Below, one piece after another: positions 15,913 through 23,890 of a stretch of DNA of 64,000 nucleotides (position 1 is its first letter; each line of letters begins with the position of its first letter). The stretch is from the NCBI GenBank assembly GCA_947492525.1, contig CANLNQ010000027.1, positions 1 through 64,000 on the forward strand, in the 5' to 3' direction. The translations under genes and the position numbers were made by a program. The notes below the pieces were generated by a model. That model saw only the letters and a list, made by a program, of their open reading frames with translations, made no database searches and was not told the origin of the DNA. Source of the DNA: an uncultured Granulosicoccus sp. (lineage in GTDB: Bacteria; Pseudomonadota; Gammaproteobacteria; Granulosicoccales; Granulosicoccaceae).

Positions 15913-16641
15913 ATGAATGCACACGCGATGTACAACGAAGTCACCACAGTCGATCCGGATGGTCTGGTTGCTGCCAATGCCAATCTGGTGAAGCGGATAG
16001 CGTTTCATCTGATGAATCGTCTGCCACCCAGTGTTCAGGCGGAGGATCTCATCCAGGCCGGCATGATCGGCTTGCTGGAGGCTGCCAGACATTACGACCC
16101 CTCCCAGGGGGCCAGTTTCGAGACCTACGCCGGTATCCGGGTACGCGGTGCGATGCTGGATGAAATCCGTCGATCGGACTGGACGCCACGGTCGGTACAC
16201 CGCAAGTCGCGTGAGGCGGCGGAGGTGCTGCGCAATGTCGAACAGGCCAGTGGTCGTGAAGCCAAGGCTGCCATCGTGGCCGAGAAGCTGGGTATCGAGT
16301 TGTCGGCCTATCATCTGATACTGACTGAAAGCTCGGCTGCCCACATCTTCAGCTTCGATCAACCCGACGAGCATACGGGCGAGACCATTGCCTTGCCACA
16401 GAGCGCCGAGGCGAGCCCCGGCGACCAGGTCGAGTATCAATCTTTCCGTGAAGCCCTGGCAGTCTCGATCAAGAACTTACCTGAGCGTGAAGCACTGGTG
16501 ATGTCCCTGTACTACGATGATGATCTGAATCTTCGTGAAATAGGCGACATTCTTGGTGTCAGTGAATCACGGGTGTGCCAGATCCACGGTCAAGCTCTGG
16601 TTCGCCTGAAGGCACGCATGACTGAATGGACAATGAAGTAG
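15913..16641 (+). CDS. fliA: RNA polymerase sigma factor FliA (sigma28)
   Basis: A 242-residue flagellar sigma factor directing late (class III) flagellar and chemotaxis genes. Region 2 is 'LVKRIAFHLMNRLPPSVQAEDLIQAGMIGLLEAARHYDPSQGASFETYAGIRVRGAMLDEIRRSDWTPR', written here in part: the hallmark FliA segment 'GAMLDEIRRSDWTPRSVHRK' is at about residues 79-98. Region 4 has the helix-turn-helix 'NLREIGDILGVSESRVCQIH' near the C-terminus. The length is typical. It is preceded by fleN and followed after 10 bp by a GYF_2-like gene, so the operon continues. Its antagonist is probably the flgM-like gene at 12383-12820. Confidence 0.96.
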   Translation: MNAHAMYNEVTTVDPDGLVAANANLVKRIAFHLMNRLPPSVQAEDLIQAGMIGLLEAARHYDPSQGASFETYAGIRVRGAMLDEIRRSDWTPRSVHRKSREAAEVLRNVEQASGREAKAAIVAEKLGIELSAYHLILTESSAAHIFSFDQPDEHTGETIALPQSAEASPGDQVEYQSFREALAVSIKNLPEREALVMSLYYDDDLNLREIGDILGVSESRVCQIHGQALVRLKARMTEWTMK

Positions 16642-16651
16642 GTGAGTCAAA

Positions 16652-17092
16652 ATGGTCGCTGATGAATCCCAATGGTACGTACAGAAAGGCTCGCGCGTGC
16701 AGGGGCCGTTTTCCACCAACGAGGTCGGACGGTTCCTGTTACTCGGAAGAGTCCGGAATACCGACCGTGTCAGTCGGGACGGGGAGCTGTGGGAGCCTGT
16801 TACCCAGGTACCTGAACTGATACCCGAAGAGTTGCTCAATCTGCAGTCTGACGATGGCTGGAACCGGTTTCTGAAAGTGCGTGATGGTCAGGATGAGCGT
16901 CGTACCGACAAGGATGTGGCGCTCGAGCGACGTAATGTGCCCGATACCGTGCCACAGCAGCTGCGTGACGAATGGCAGAACGCCGCACCGCCGGTCTCTC
17001 AGAGTGTGCTGCCGTGGTCATTGCTGGGAATAACCCTGGCCGCTTTGTGTGTCGTGTTGTACTTGAACGCCAACACCGGCATTGCAGGGTAG
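16652..17092 (+). CDS. GYF_2 (DUF4339)-like tail-anchored protein
   Basis: A 146-residue protein. Residues 8-55 ('WYVQKGSRVQGPFSTNEVGRF', then 'RNTDRVSRDGELWEPV') match the GYF_2 pattern 'WYy..ng..qGPfs..el', a small peptide-binding domain. A charged linker follows, then a single C-terminal hydrophobic helix (about 124-140) that would anchor it in the inner membrane with the domain in the cytoplasm. It lies 10 bp after fliA, with GGTGAG as ribosome binding site, so it is probably cotranscribed. No specific function is known. A role in the flagellar regulon is suggested only by position. Confidence 0.75.
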   Translation: MVADESQWYVQKGSRVQGPFSTNEVGRFLLLGRVRNTDRVSRDGELWEPVTQVPELIPEELLNLQSDDGWNRFLKVRDGQDERRTDKDVALERRNVPDTVPQQLRDEWQNAAPPVSQSVLPWSLLGITLAALCVVLYLNANTGIAG

Positions 17093-17158
17093 ACTGCCGC
17101 TGCGGTTTGGTCCGCTGTTTGCAAGATTCTGATTCCCTGGAATCGTGAAGTGCTTGTC

Positions 17159-18088
17159 ATGGTCGCTGTCAGTGCCAAACACTCGGCATTAACCTCATCG
17201 GATGCGTTGCGCCAGCAGCGCTTTGACGTGCAGCTGAGGCAACTTGAGTTCAACGCTCTGTTGCACCGCAAGCTCGATCTCGAGCGACTGTTCGAATGTC
17301 TGTTGACCGAAGGTCAGAGCTTCGTGAAGTTCGACGGCTTGCAGTATGTCGCCGCCGACCGCGGTGTGGATATCATGCTGGGATTCACCCGCCAGCACCG
17401 TCAGCGATTCGAGCTCAAGCTCGGTGATCGTTCGCTGGGTGAAATCATCCTGATGCGCAGCCGCGCCTTTACGCCACGCGACGAGCGGGATGCCGAGCGT
17501 CTGGTCGAGAGCCTGATCTACCCGTTGGAAAATGCGCTGGAGCACTACGAAGTGCTGATGAAGGCGATGACCGACAGCACCACGGGCTTGCGCAACCAGC
17601 GAGCGCTGGATGAGCTGCTGCCGCGAGAGATCCGGCTGGTGCGGCGGGTCGAGCAACCCTTGTCCATGATGCTGCTCACGGTCGATCACCTGGATTCGAT
17701 CAGCGAGGACCACGGTGCCAGAGTGGGCGACGAGGCCTGGCATACGGTGGCCGAGACGCTGGCTGACCGACTTCGGCAGAGCGATCTGATCTTCCGCACG
17801 GATGACGATGCCTTTTGCATCATCCTCAACCAGACCGACATGGACGGTGCCCTGATTCTGGCAGAGCGTCTGCGGCAGGCTGTTGACCACTGTGTCAGCT
17901 TCGACAATGTGCAGTTCGTGCTGACGGCCAGTGCCGGTGTCACGGAGCTGGTGGAGGCCGACAATGCGCACAGTCTGCTGTCCAGAACCCGCGAGGCGCT
18001 GGTGGTTGCGCGCCGCGCCGGACCCAATCAGGTACGGGCGATTGCTGCCGAGGAAACCGGTGAAGGAGAGGGCCCGGATGTGGCTTGA
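17159..18088 (+). CDS. GAF-like plus degenerate GGDEF-domain protein
   Basis: A protein of about 309 residues. The N-terminal half (about 30-130) looks like a GAF-type sensor. The second half has the GGDEF fold start 'DSTTGLRNQRALDELL' but, where active diguanylate cyclases have R-Y-G-G-D/E-E-F, it reads R-T-D-D-D-A-F. The catalytic Gly-Gly and the Glu are missing, so c-di-GMP synthesis is unlikely; it may be a receptor or partner. The terminal 'REALVVARRAGPNQV' matches the usual GGDEF C-terminus. ATG 17159 is used, with GTG 17150 as the alternative. It is the last gene of the flagellar-regulator run, about 66 bp after the GYF_2 gene, and ends just before the tRNA-Glu promoter. Confidence 0.8.
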   Translation: MVAVSAKHSALTSSDALRQQRFDVQLRQLEFNALLHRKLDLERLFECLLTEGQSFVKFDGLQYVAADRGVDIMLGFTRQHRQRFELKLGDRSLGEIILMRSRAFTPRDERDAERLVESLIYPLENALEHYEVLMKAMTDSTTGLRNQRALDELLPREIRLVRRVEQPLSMMLLTVDHLDSISEDHGARVGDEAWHTVAETLADRLRQSDLIFRTDDDAFCIILNQTDMDGALILAERLRQAVDHCVSFDNVQFVLTASAGVTELVEADNAHSLLSRTREALVVARRAGPNQVRAIAAEETGEGEGPDVA

Positions 18089-18129
18089 AAAAAATTTCGC
18101 AAGAAACAACACACAGCAAAAATAATCCG

Positions 18130-18135
18130 TATAAT
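18130..18135 (+). promoter_or_regulatory. -10 box of the tRNA-Glu promoter
   Basis: A perfect TATAAT at 18130-18135 lies about 40 bp upstream of the mature tRNA and is followed by a GC-rich discriminator-like stretch, as is usual for stable-RNA promoters under stringent control. No good -35 hexamer is seen at the standard spacing. Confidence 0.6.
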
Positions 18136-18176
18136 ACGCAGCTTAACGAAGGCGTCGGCCTAGCCGACAACACAGC

Positions 18177-18252
18177 GTCCCCTTCGTCTAGTGGCCTAGG
18201 ACACCGCCCTTTCACGGCGGTAACAGGGGTTCGAGTCCCCTAGGGGACGCCA
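18177..18252 (+). tRNA. tRNA-Glu (anticodon TTC)
   Basis: A 76-nt cloverleaf. The acceptor arms GTCCCCT (18177-18183) and AGGGGAC (18242-18248) pair, with discriminator G and encoded CCA at 18250-18252. The anticodon stem CCGCC/GGCGG encloses a loop with anticodon TTC, and the T-arm GGGGTTCGAGTCCCC is canonical. It stands alone, with no second tRNA behind it. Confidence 0.97.
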
Positions 18253-18263
18253 TCTTTCGTTTT

Positions 18264-18309
18264 TCTGCGAAATGTTTCGCAGATCACAGTAAGTATCAAG
18301 TGATCTGCG
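18264..18309 (+). other. Two mutually exclusive stem-loops downstream of tRNA-Glu
   Basis: TCTGCGAAA (18264-18272) pairs with TTTCGCAGA (18275-18283). The second arm overlaps CGCAGATCAC (18278-18287), which pairs perfectly with GTGATCTGCG (18300-18309). Only one hairpin can form at a time. Neither is followed by a U-run, so they are not classic terminators. They may serve in 3' processing of the tRNA precursor or be protein sites in DNA. The rest of 18310-18412 holds nothing recognisable. Confidence 0.5.
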
Positions 18310-18412
18310 CAACGATGATGATGCGTCTCTTCTCCTCGTCTGGCACTTGAATCCGACATCGCTCCCTCATCAGAAGGTTTGAGCAACGTCCATTCACTTC
18401 ATGATCTTAAAC

Positions 18413-18496
18413 TCTGGCGTTCTGGCGTTCTGGCGTTCTGGCGTTCTGGCGTTCTGGCGTTCTGGCGTTCTGGCGTTCTGGCGTTCTGGCGTTCTG
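18413..18496. repeat. 8-bp tandem repeat, ten perfect copies
   Basis: Ten uninterrupted copies of TCTGGCGT (18413-18492) plus a partial TCTG. It ends 34 bp beyond the stop codon of the minus-strand RND permease gene. The copies are identical, which suggests recent slippage expansion and a copy number that may vary between isolates. Confidence 0.95.
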
Positions 18497-18530
18497 ACCC
18501 TCTAGCGCATCCCTGCGCCAGTCAGATATA

Positions 18531-21500
18531 TCAAACCAACTGCTCCACCGCTGTCTCCTGTCGCTCCTGCTGCCGGCGCGCGCGTCGTTGTGCGAGGCGA
18601 GTGGCCACGCTATTACCCAGCACGAGAAGACAGGGGGTCAGAAACAGCGTCAGCAGGGTAGTGAAAGCCAGGCCACCGGCGATGGCGCTGGATAGCTGAG
18701 TCCACCACTGCGTCGACGGTGCGCCGAAGGACAACTCACGATCGATCAGATCCACATTCATGGCCAGCACCATCGGCATCAGTCCGAGAATGGTGGTGAT
18801 GGCGGTCAGCAGCACAGGCCGCGCTCGCACCGAACCGGTGATCAGCGCTGCCTGAATGGCGGGTGCGCCCTGGCGAATGTAGCTGTTGTAGGTATCGATC
18901 AGCACGATGTTGTTGTTCACCACAATACCGGCCAGGGCAATGATGCCGATGCCGACCATGACGATGCCGAAGGTCTGACCGGTGATCATCAGTCCGATCA
19001 GTACACCCGAGGTGGAGAACACGATCGCAGACAGCACCAGAAATGCCTGGTAGAGGCTGTTGAACTGCGTCACCAGAATCAAGGTCATCAGGAAGATGGC
19101 TGACACGAAAGCGGTCATCAGGAAGATCATGGTCTCCTGCTGCTCTTCGGCCTCGCCCTTGAATACGACCGAGATCTCCGGATCTGGCGTCTGTTCTGCC
19201 AACGTTGCCTGCAGGTTCTTCAGCTCGGTATCCACCAGACTGCCTTCGGCAACATCGGCTTCCACGGTAATGACACGGCGGCCATCGGCGCGTTTGATCA
19301 CGCCGGTTTTCGGTGCCGGGCTGATACTGACGAAGTTGGAAATCGGCACCATGCCCCGGCTGGTGGGTACGCGAAGCAGGGCGATGCTGTCCAGGTGGCG
19401 CTGCCCGACCGGGTAGCGAACGCGGATGTCCAGCTCATCGGTGGCATCATCCGGCCGGTAGCCGGCCACGCGAATACCGGTGGTGATCAGCTGAATGGCA
19501 TTGCCGATCAAGGCGACATCCGCCCCGTAGCGCGCCGCCTGCTCGCGATCGACCTGCAGTCGCCACTCCACGCCGGGCAGGGCGCGGTTGTCGCTGACAT
19601 CCACGAAATTTCCCTGTTCGCGCATGATCTGTCGCAAGGCGTCCACCGTGCTGTCCATCTTGTTCGTGGGTGCGCTTACCTGGATGTTGATGGGCTTGCC
19701 GCCGCCGTCCGGCCCGCCTTCATTGGCGGCGAATTCGACGCGAATGCCAGCAATGTCGCTGAGCTCCTCGCGCAGCTCGGTGGTGATCTCGGCCGCCTTG
19801 CGGCGCTGGTCCCAGTCGATGAATTCGATATTGATGGTACCGATGGTATCCCCGCCATCATCGTTGCCCGACGTGCCGGTACGGGTGTAGACCGACTCGA
19901 TCTCCTCACGACCGAACAGGTGCTGCTCCACACGGCTCATGATCTGGTCCTTTTCACGAATGGACAGATCGCCCCGGGCATGCACCTGTATGGCCATGGA
20001 CTCGGGTTCCACGCCGGGAAAGAACTCCACACCCTTGCCGACCACACCATAGAGAACATAGCTGGCCACCGTGAAGGCGAGTACCGACAGCAGCGTCTTC
20101 ACCGGGTTCAGCAGCAGCGTGTGCAACAAGGACAGGTAGGCCTCGCGAGCACGGCCGCTGTCCGCACGCAGCTGTTCCAGCGTCAGGCCTTGCGGGTCAT
20201 AGATATCCTCGTGACCCTGTGGCGTGTCAGTACCCTGCTCATGAGGCACCGCAGGTTTGCGTCCTATGTACTTGCCCAGTACCGGAATGAAGATCAGGGC
20301 CATGGCCAGGGACGCCAGCAGACAGCTGATGACGGTGATCGGCATGTAACGCATGAACTGGCCGATCAGGCCGGGCCAGAACAACAACGGGAAGAACACG
20401 GCCAGTGTGGTGAAGGTGGAGGCGATGACCGGCCAGGCCATGCGCTTGCTGGCATTGGCGTAGGCGTCGGCAGTTGTCATGCCCGCCTCGATATTGCGAT
20501 CGGCCAGTTCGGAGACGATGATGGCGCCATCGACCAGCATGCCGACCACCAGGATCAGGCTGAACAGCACCACCACGTTCATGGTGTAGCCCATGGCATT
20601 GATCACCATGATGCCGGTGAGAAAGGAGCCGGGAATGGCGAAGCCGACCAGGATCGACGAGCGGACACCGAGTGTCGCCATGATCACGATCATGACCAGT
20701 ACAACCCCGGAGATGACGTTGTTCTGCAGATCCGTCAGCATGATCTGGGTCTCTTCCGACTTGTCCTGATGAAAGCCGATGTCGAGAGTGGACGGCAGGC
20801 GTTGCTGCTCGGCGCTGATGACTTCACGCACATCGTCGATGGTCTCGATGATGTTGGCGCCGAGGCGTTTGGAAATCTCCAGTACCAGCGTTGGCTGGCC
20901 ATCGAGCCGGGCGAAGCTGTCCGGGTCCTTGTAGGTTCGCCGGATTGTGGCCACATCGCCAAAGGTCACCACGGCCTTGTCGGTGACCTTCACCGGCAGG
21001 CTCATGACATCGTCGATGTTCTCGATCACGCCGGGTACCTTCAGCACCATCCGTCCGGCACCGGTATCGATGGCCCCGGCCGCCACCAGCAGATTGTTGT
21101 TGCGGATCAGTGCGAACAGCGTGTCGAAATCCAGGTGATAACTCTCCATGACCAGAGGATCGACGACGATTTCCAGTACTTCTTCGCGTTCACCGGCAAT
21201 ATCCGCTTCGAGCACGCCGGGCAATGCCTCCAGCTTGTCTTTCAGGTTGCGGGCAATGCGAATCAGCGTGCGTTCGGGCAGAGGGCCGGACAGGCTGATG
21301 TTGAGCACCGGGAATAATGCAATATTGACTTCGTTGACGCTGGGCTCGTCGGTGGCCGCCGGCAGATTCGAGCGGGCGACATCCACGCGCTCGCGCACAT
21401 CGGCCAGCGCGGTATCGCCATCGAAGCCTGCATCGAACTCCAGCAGAACAGAGGCATGGCCTTCACCGGCGGTGCTGCTCATTTCCTTGACGCCACTGAT

Positions 21501-21722
21501 GCTCTGCAGCTCCTTTTCCATCGGGCGCACCAGCAGCCGTTCGGCATCATCGGGCGAGATGCCATCGTGGGTCATGGAGACATAGATGATCGGGATCGGC
21601 ACATCCGGCTCGGATTCCTTGGGAATGCTGGCATAGGCCACGATGCCGCTTGCCATCAGGAACAGCATCAGCATGATGACGGTGCGGCTGCGGTCGAAGG
21701 CCGCGTCGATAAGCGCGTACAT
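18531..21722 (-). CDS. RND efflux permease subunit, second operon
   Basis: A 1063-residue RND-family inner-membrane transporter. The start is placed at ATG 21722, one base after the adaptor's stop. The longer frame beginning at 21857 lies inside the adaptor gene and adds a non-homologous N-terminus. Visible features are the TM1 start 'MYALIDAAFDRSRTVIMLML', the periplasmic 'VSMTHDGISPDDAERLLVRPMEKEL' (quoted in part), the TM4 motif GMLVDGAIIVSELADRN, and the second-half 'IVVNNNIVLIDTYN' and 'RARPVLLTAITTILGLMPMV'. TM4 has a single Asp (VDGA) instead of Asp-Asp, typical of a divergent RND subgroup whose substrates are poorly known. The gene is translationally coupled to the adaptor. Confidence 0.92.
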   Translation of the reverse strand: MYALIDAAFDRSRTVIMLMLFLMASGIVAYASIPKESEPDVPIPIIYVSMTHDGISPDDAERLLVRPMEKELQSISGVKEMSSTAGEGHASVLLEFDAGFDGDTALADVRERVDVARSNLPAATDEPSVNEVNIALFPVLNISLSGPLPERTLIRIARNLKDKLEALPGVLEADIAGEREEVLEIVVDPLVMESYHLDFDTLFALIRNNNLLVAAGAIDTGAGRMVLKVPGVIENIDDVMSLPVKVTDKAVVTFGDVATIRRTYKDPDSFARLDGQPTLVLEISKRLGANIIETIDDVREVISAEQQRLPSTLDIGFHQDKSEETQIMLTDLQNNVISGVVLVMIVIMATLGVRSSILVGFAIPGSFLTGIMVINAMGYTMNVVVLFSLILVVGMLVDGAIIVSELADRNIEAGMTTADAYANASKRMAWPVIASTFTTLAVFFPLLFWPGLIGQFMRYMPITVISCLLASLAMALIFIPVLGKYIGRKPAVPHEQGTDTPQGHEDIYDPQGLTLEQLRADSGRAREAYLSLLHTLLLNPVKTLLSVLAFTVASYVLYGVVGKGVEFFPGVEPESMAIQVHARGDLSIREKDQIMSRVEQHLFGREEIESVYTRTGTSGNDDGGDTIGTINIEFIDWDQRRKAAEITTELREELSDIAGIRVEFAANEGGPDGGGKPINIQVSAPTNKMDSTVDALRQIMREQGNFVDVSDNRALPGVEWRLQVDREQAARYGADVALIGNAIQLITTGIRVAGYRPDDATDELDIRVRYPVGQRHLDSIALLRVPTSRGMVPISNFVSISPAPKTGVIKRADGRRVITVEADVAEGSLVDTELKNLQATLAEQTPDPEISVVFKGEAEEQQETMIFLMTAFVSAIFLMTLILVTQFNSLYQAFLVLSAIVFSTSGVLIGLMITGQTFGIVMVGIGIIALAGIVVNNNIVLIDTYNSYIRQGAPAIQAALITGSVRARPVLLTAITTILGLMPMVLAMNVDLIDRELSFGAPSTQWWTQLSSAIAGGLAFTTLLTLFLTPCLLVLGNSVATRLAQRRARRQQERQETAVEQLV

Positions 21723-21723
21723 C

Positions 21724-22809
21724 TCAGTTCTGCTCGCTGTCCGAAGGCTGCGCGTCTGCCTGTGCCACGCGCGTCTGAACCTCTTCACCCAGCGCCACGA
21801 ATCCCTGACCCAGGGTGATGATGCGTGTCTGTTCGGGGATGCCGCTGACCCAGGCACCCTCTATCGATGTACTGACCAGCTCGATGGGAAGGAAGAAAAC
21901 GCGATTGTCGCTATCCACGGCCTTGATACCCAGCTGGCCGTCATCTCCCAGCGACAAGGCCGATGGTGTGATGAACGCAGCCTCTACCTGTTCGACGGGG
22001 ATGGTCAGGGTTGCACTGATGCCGGCGGCCAGGGCGGCATTGGGATTGTCTACGCGCGCTTCGATGCGAAAGCTGCGAGTCTGGGGATCGGCAATGGATG
22101 ACACATAGGTCAGCTCACCGGGCAGGGATTCACCGGTGATCAGTTCGACACTGACGCGCTGGCCGATGCGCAGTTCCGAGATGGCCTGCTGCGCGGCCTG
22201 CGCCGTGACGTCGAAGGCGCTGGTGTCTAGCAGTTCGGCGATCACGTCGCCGCGCTCGATCAATTCTCCCTGTTCCACCGGCAGATCGTTCACCAGGGCG
22301 GCAAAGGGCGCTGCGATGGTTGTGCGATTGATATCCAGTTCGATGGTGCGCAGTTGCGCCAGCGCAGATTCCAGTACCGCTTCGGCCTGCTCGGATTGCA
22401 CCTTCGATTGCAGGCGCTGGCGTCGCAGCGCTTCGGCAGCCTCCTGTTCGCTCCGCGCGCTCTTGACGCGAGCCGACGCTTCGGCAAGCTGGTTCAGACG
22501 ACTGCCCATGTCAAGCTGCACCAGCGCATCGCCCGCATCCACTTGCGCGCCCTTGTCCACGAGCAGCTGTTCGACCTTGCCACTGGTCTCGGCTTTCAGC
22601 AGCAGATAACGTGCCGGAGCCAGTTCACCTTGCAGTGATAGGTTCCGGTCCATTTCCTGCAGTCTGACAGTCTCGACCTCGACCATCATCAAGGGGTCGG
22701 ACTTGTCTTCATCCGATGCTGAGGAATCATCGCTCTTCAACAGGCCAGTGGCCATCCATACGCTCAGGACAATGACAAGGACCCCGGCTGCGAGCCACGA
22801 CTGTTTCAC
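21724..22809 (-). CDS. RND pump periplasmic adaptor, second operon
   Basis: A 361-residue membrane fusion protein. The N-terminal membrane anchor/signal segment is at 5-25 ('LAAGVLVIVLSVWMATGLL'). It is followed by the split lipoyl domain ('GKVEQLLVDKGAQVDAGDALVQLD', given in part, and 'TTIAAPFAALVNDLPVEQGE') around an Ala/Glu/Arg-rich coiled coil (about 112-160), then beta-barrel and membrane-proximal domains. It is the first gene of a two-gene operon with the permease. No linked regulator is present, but an inverted repeat lies immediately upstream (22813-22849). Confidence 0.92.
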   Translation of the reverse strand: MKQSWLAAGVLVIVLSVWMATGLLKSDDSSASDEDKSDPLMMVEVETVRLQEMDRNLSLQGELAPARYLLLKAETSGKVEQLLVDKGAQVDAGDALVQLDMGSRLNQLAEASARVKSARSEQEAAEALRRQRLQSKVQSEQAEAVLESALAQLRTIELDINRTTIAAPFAALVNDLPVEQGELIERGDVIAELLDTSAFDVTAQAAQQAISELRIGQRVSVELITGESLPGELTYVSSIADPQTRSFRIEARVDNPNAALAAGISATLTIPVEQVEAAFITPSALSLGDDGQLGIKAVDSDNRVFFLPIELVSTSIEGAWVSGIPEQTRIITLGQGFVALGEEVQTRVAQADAQPSDSEQN

Positions 22810-22812
22810 GAT

Positions 22813-22849
22813 CTATACTGCTCCCTGACAGGTATGCGATACAGTATAG
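22813..22849. promoter_or_regulatory. Inverted repeat overlapping the second RND operon promoter
   Basis: CTATACTG (22813-22820) and CAGTATAG (22842-22849) are perfect 8-bp inverted arms 21 bp apart, starting 4 bp before the adaptor start codon. Read on the minus strand, the distal arm contains TATACT, a plausible -10. An operator for a repressor encoded elsewhere, or a leader hairpin, are both possible. Confidence 0.4.
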
Positions 22850-22942
22850 TGACTGTTTGCCAGCGCAGGAGCGCTCACGGTGTGTTACGAGCGGGTCATA
22901 CCCATACGGTGTCAGGCAATTCATTGAAAGGGCAGTTCGAAC

Positions 22943-23890
22943 ATGTCTGATAGGCCATGCAATCGCGTTCTGCGTCAGACGAAACCTCGGGTGAGAACTT
23001 ATCTTGCGTTAGTGCTGATCTTCCTGCTGCAGGCCTGCGCGACGCCGACCGACAAGCTGAATCAACTGGCCAGAAGTCAGGGCTTCGAGCGCTCCGAGCT
23101 GGTTTCCCGGGGTTTCAAATTGCTGGTATACCGCAATGCCAAGGCCCAGGCGGCCAGTGAGTCGCGACGATCACCGGGCAGTGGCGGAATCTTGCATGTC
23201 TATCTGGAAGGCGATGGGTCTCCCTGGACACACCGCACCATCGTCATGGCCGATCCCACGCCCCGGCGTCCTCTCATGCTCCGGCTGATGAAACTGGACA
23301 ATCAGGCAGCGGCCTATCTGGGACGACCCTGTTACAACGGTACCTCGACTGACAAGGGCTGTGACAATTCCCTGTGGACATCGGGCCGGTACTCGAGCAC
23401 GGTCGTCGAGAGCATGGCCTCCGGTCTGCGCGTGCTGGCTCGTCGCCATGGCGCCAGAGAGCTGTGGTTGATGGGGCACAGTGGCGGCGGGGCCCTGGCC
23501 GTGCTGCTGGCGCGCGAGAACCCGATGGTCACGCGAATCGTCACGATAGCCGGCAACCTGAACACGCTGGCGTGGACCAGGCATCACGGCTATACGCCGC
23601 TGTACAGCTCGATCAACCCTTCCGATCTACCGCCGTTGCGACGCGATGTCTGGCAGTGGCATTTCCTGGGCGGGCAGGATGCCGTGATACCACCACCACT
23701 GGTGCGTCGTTATATCATGGAGCAGCCTCAGGCCAGCGGCTTCGTGATGAAACAGTTTTCTCACGGCTGCTGCTGGCATTTGCTGTGGCCACGGGTACTG
23801 AAGGCGCTGGAGCAGGATGATCCGGGACAGATTCCCGGCATCCAGTTCAAATACCGAGATACTCTGCTAGAAGCTTCGGATAGTCGGTAA
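22943..23890 (+). CDS. Alpha/beta-hydrolase-like lipoprotein
   Basis: A 315-residue exported protein. The N-terminus is basic, then a hydrophobic stretch ends in the lipobox LLQAC (Cys32). The nucleophile elbow GHSGGG (178-183, Ser180) follows 'ELWLM', as in alpha/beta hydrolases. Earlier 'LHVYLEGDGSPW' fits the oxyanion region and the late 'FSHGCCWHLLWP' offers the catalytic histidine. The substrate is unknown; a lipid or ester hydrolase on the periplasmic face is likely. Its 3' end overlaps the convergent GDPD gene by 44 bp. Confidence 0.8.
   Translation: MSDRPCNRVLRQTKPRVRTYLALVLIFLLQACATPTDKLNQLARSQGFERSELVSRGFKLLVYRNAKAQAASESRRSPGSGGILHVYLEGDGSPWTHRTIVMADPTPRRPLMLRLMKLDNQAAAYLGRPCYNGTSTDKGCDNSLWTSGRYSSTVVESMASGLRVLARRHGARELWLMGHSGGGALAVLLARENPMVTRIVTIAGNLNTLAWTRHHGYTPLYSSINPSDLPPLRRDVWQWHFLGGQDAVIPPPLVRRYIMEQPQASGFVMKQFSHGCCWHLLWPRVLKALEQDDPGQIPGIQFKYRDTLLEASDSR

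Noticed and set aside
19395-21317. A 640-codon open frame on the plus strand opposite the second RND permease gene
   Set aside because: It is antisense to a clearly homologous gene, its composition is His/Asp/Gln-rich low-information sequence, and it is explained by the GC-rich third positions of the real gene.
21723-21857. Extended N-terminus of the second RND permease
   Set aside because: The extra 45 residues lie inside the adaptor gene and do not resemble an RND start; ATG 21722 begins the conserved first helix.
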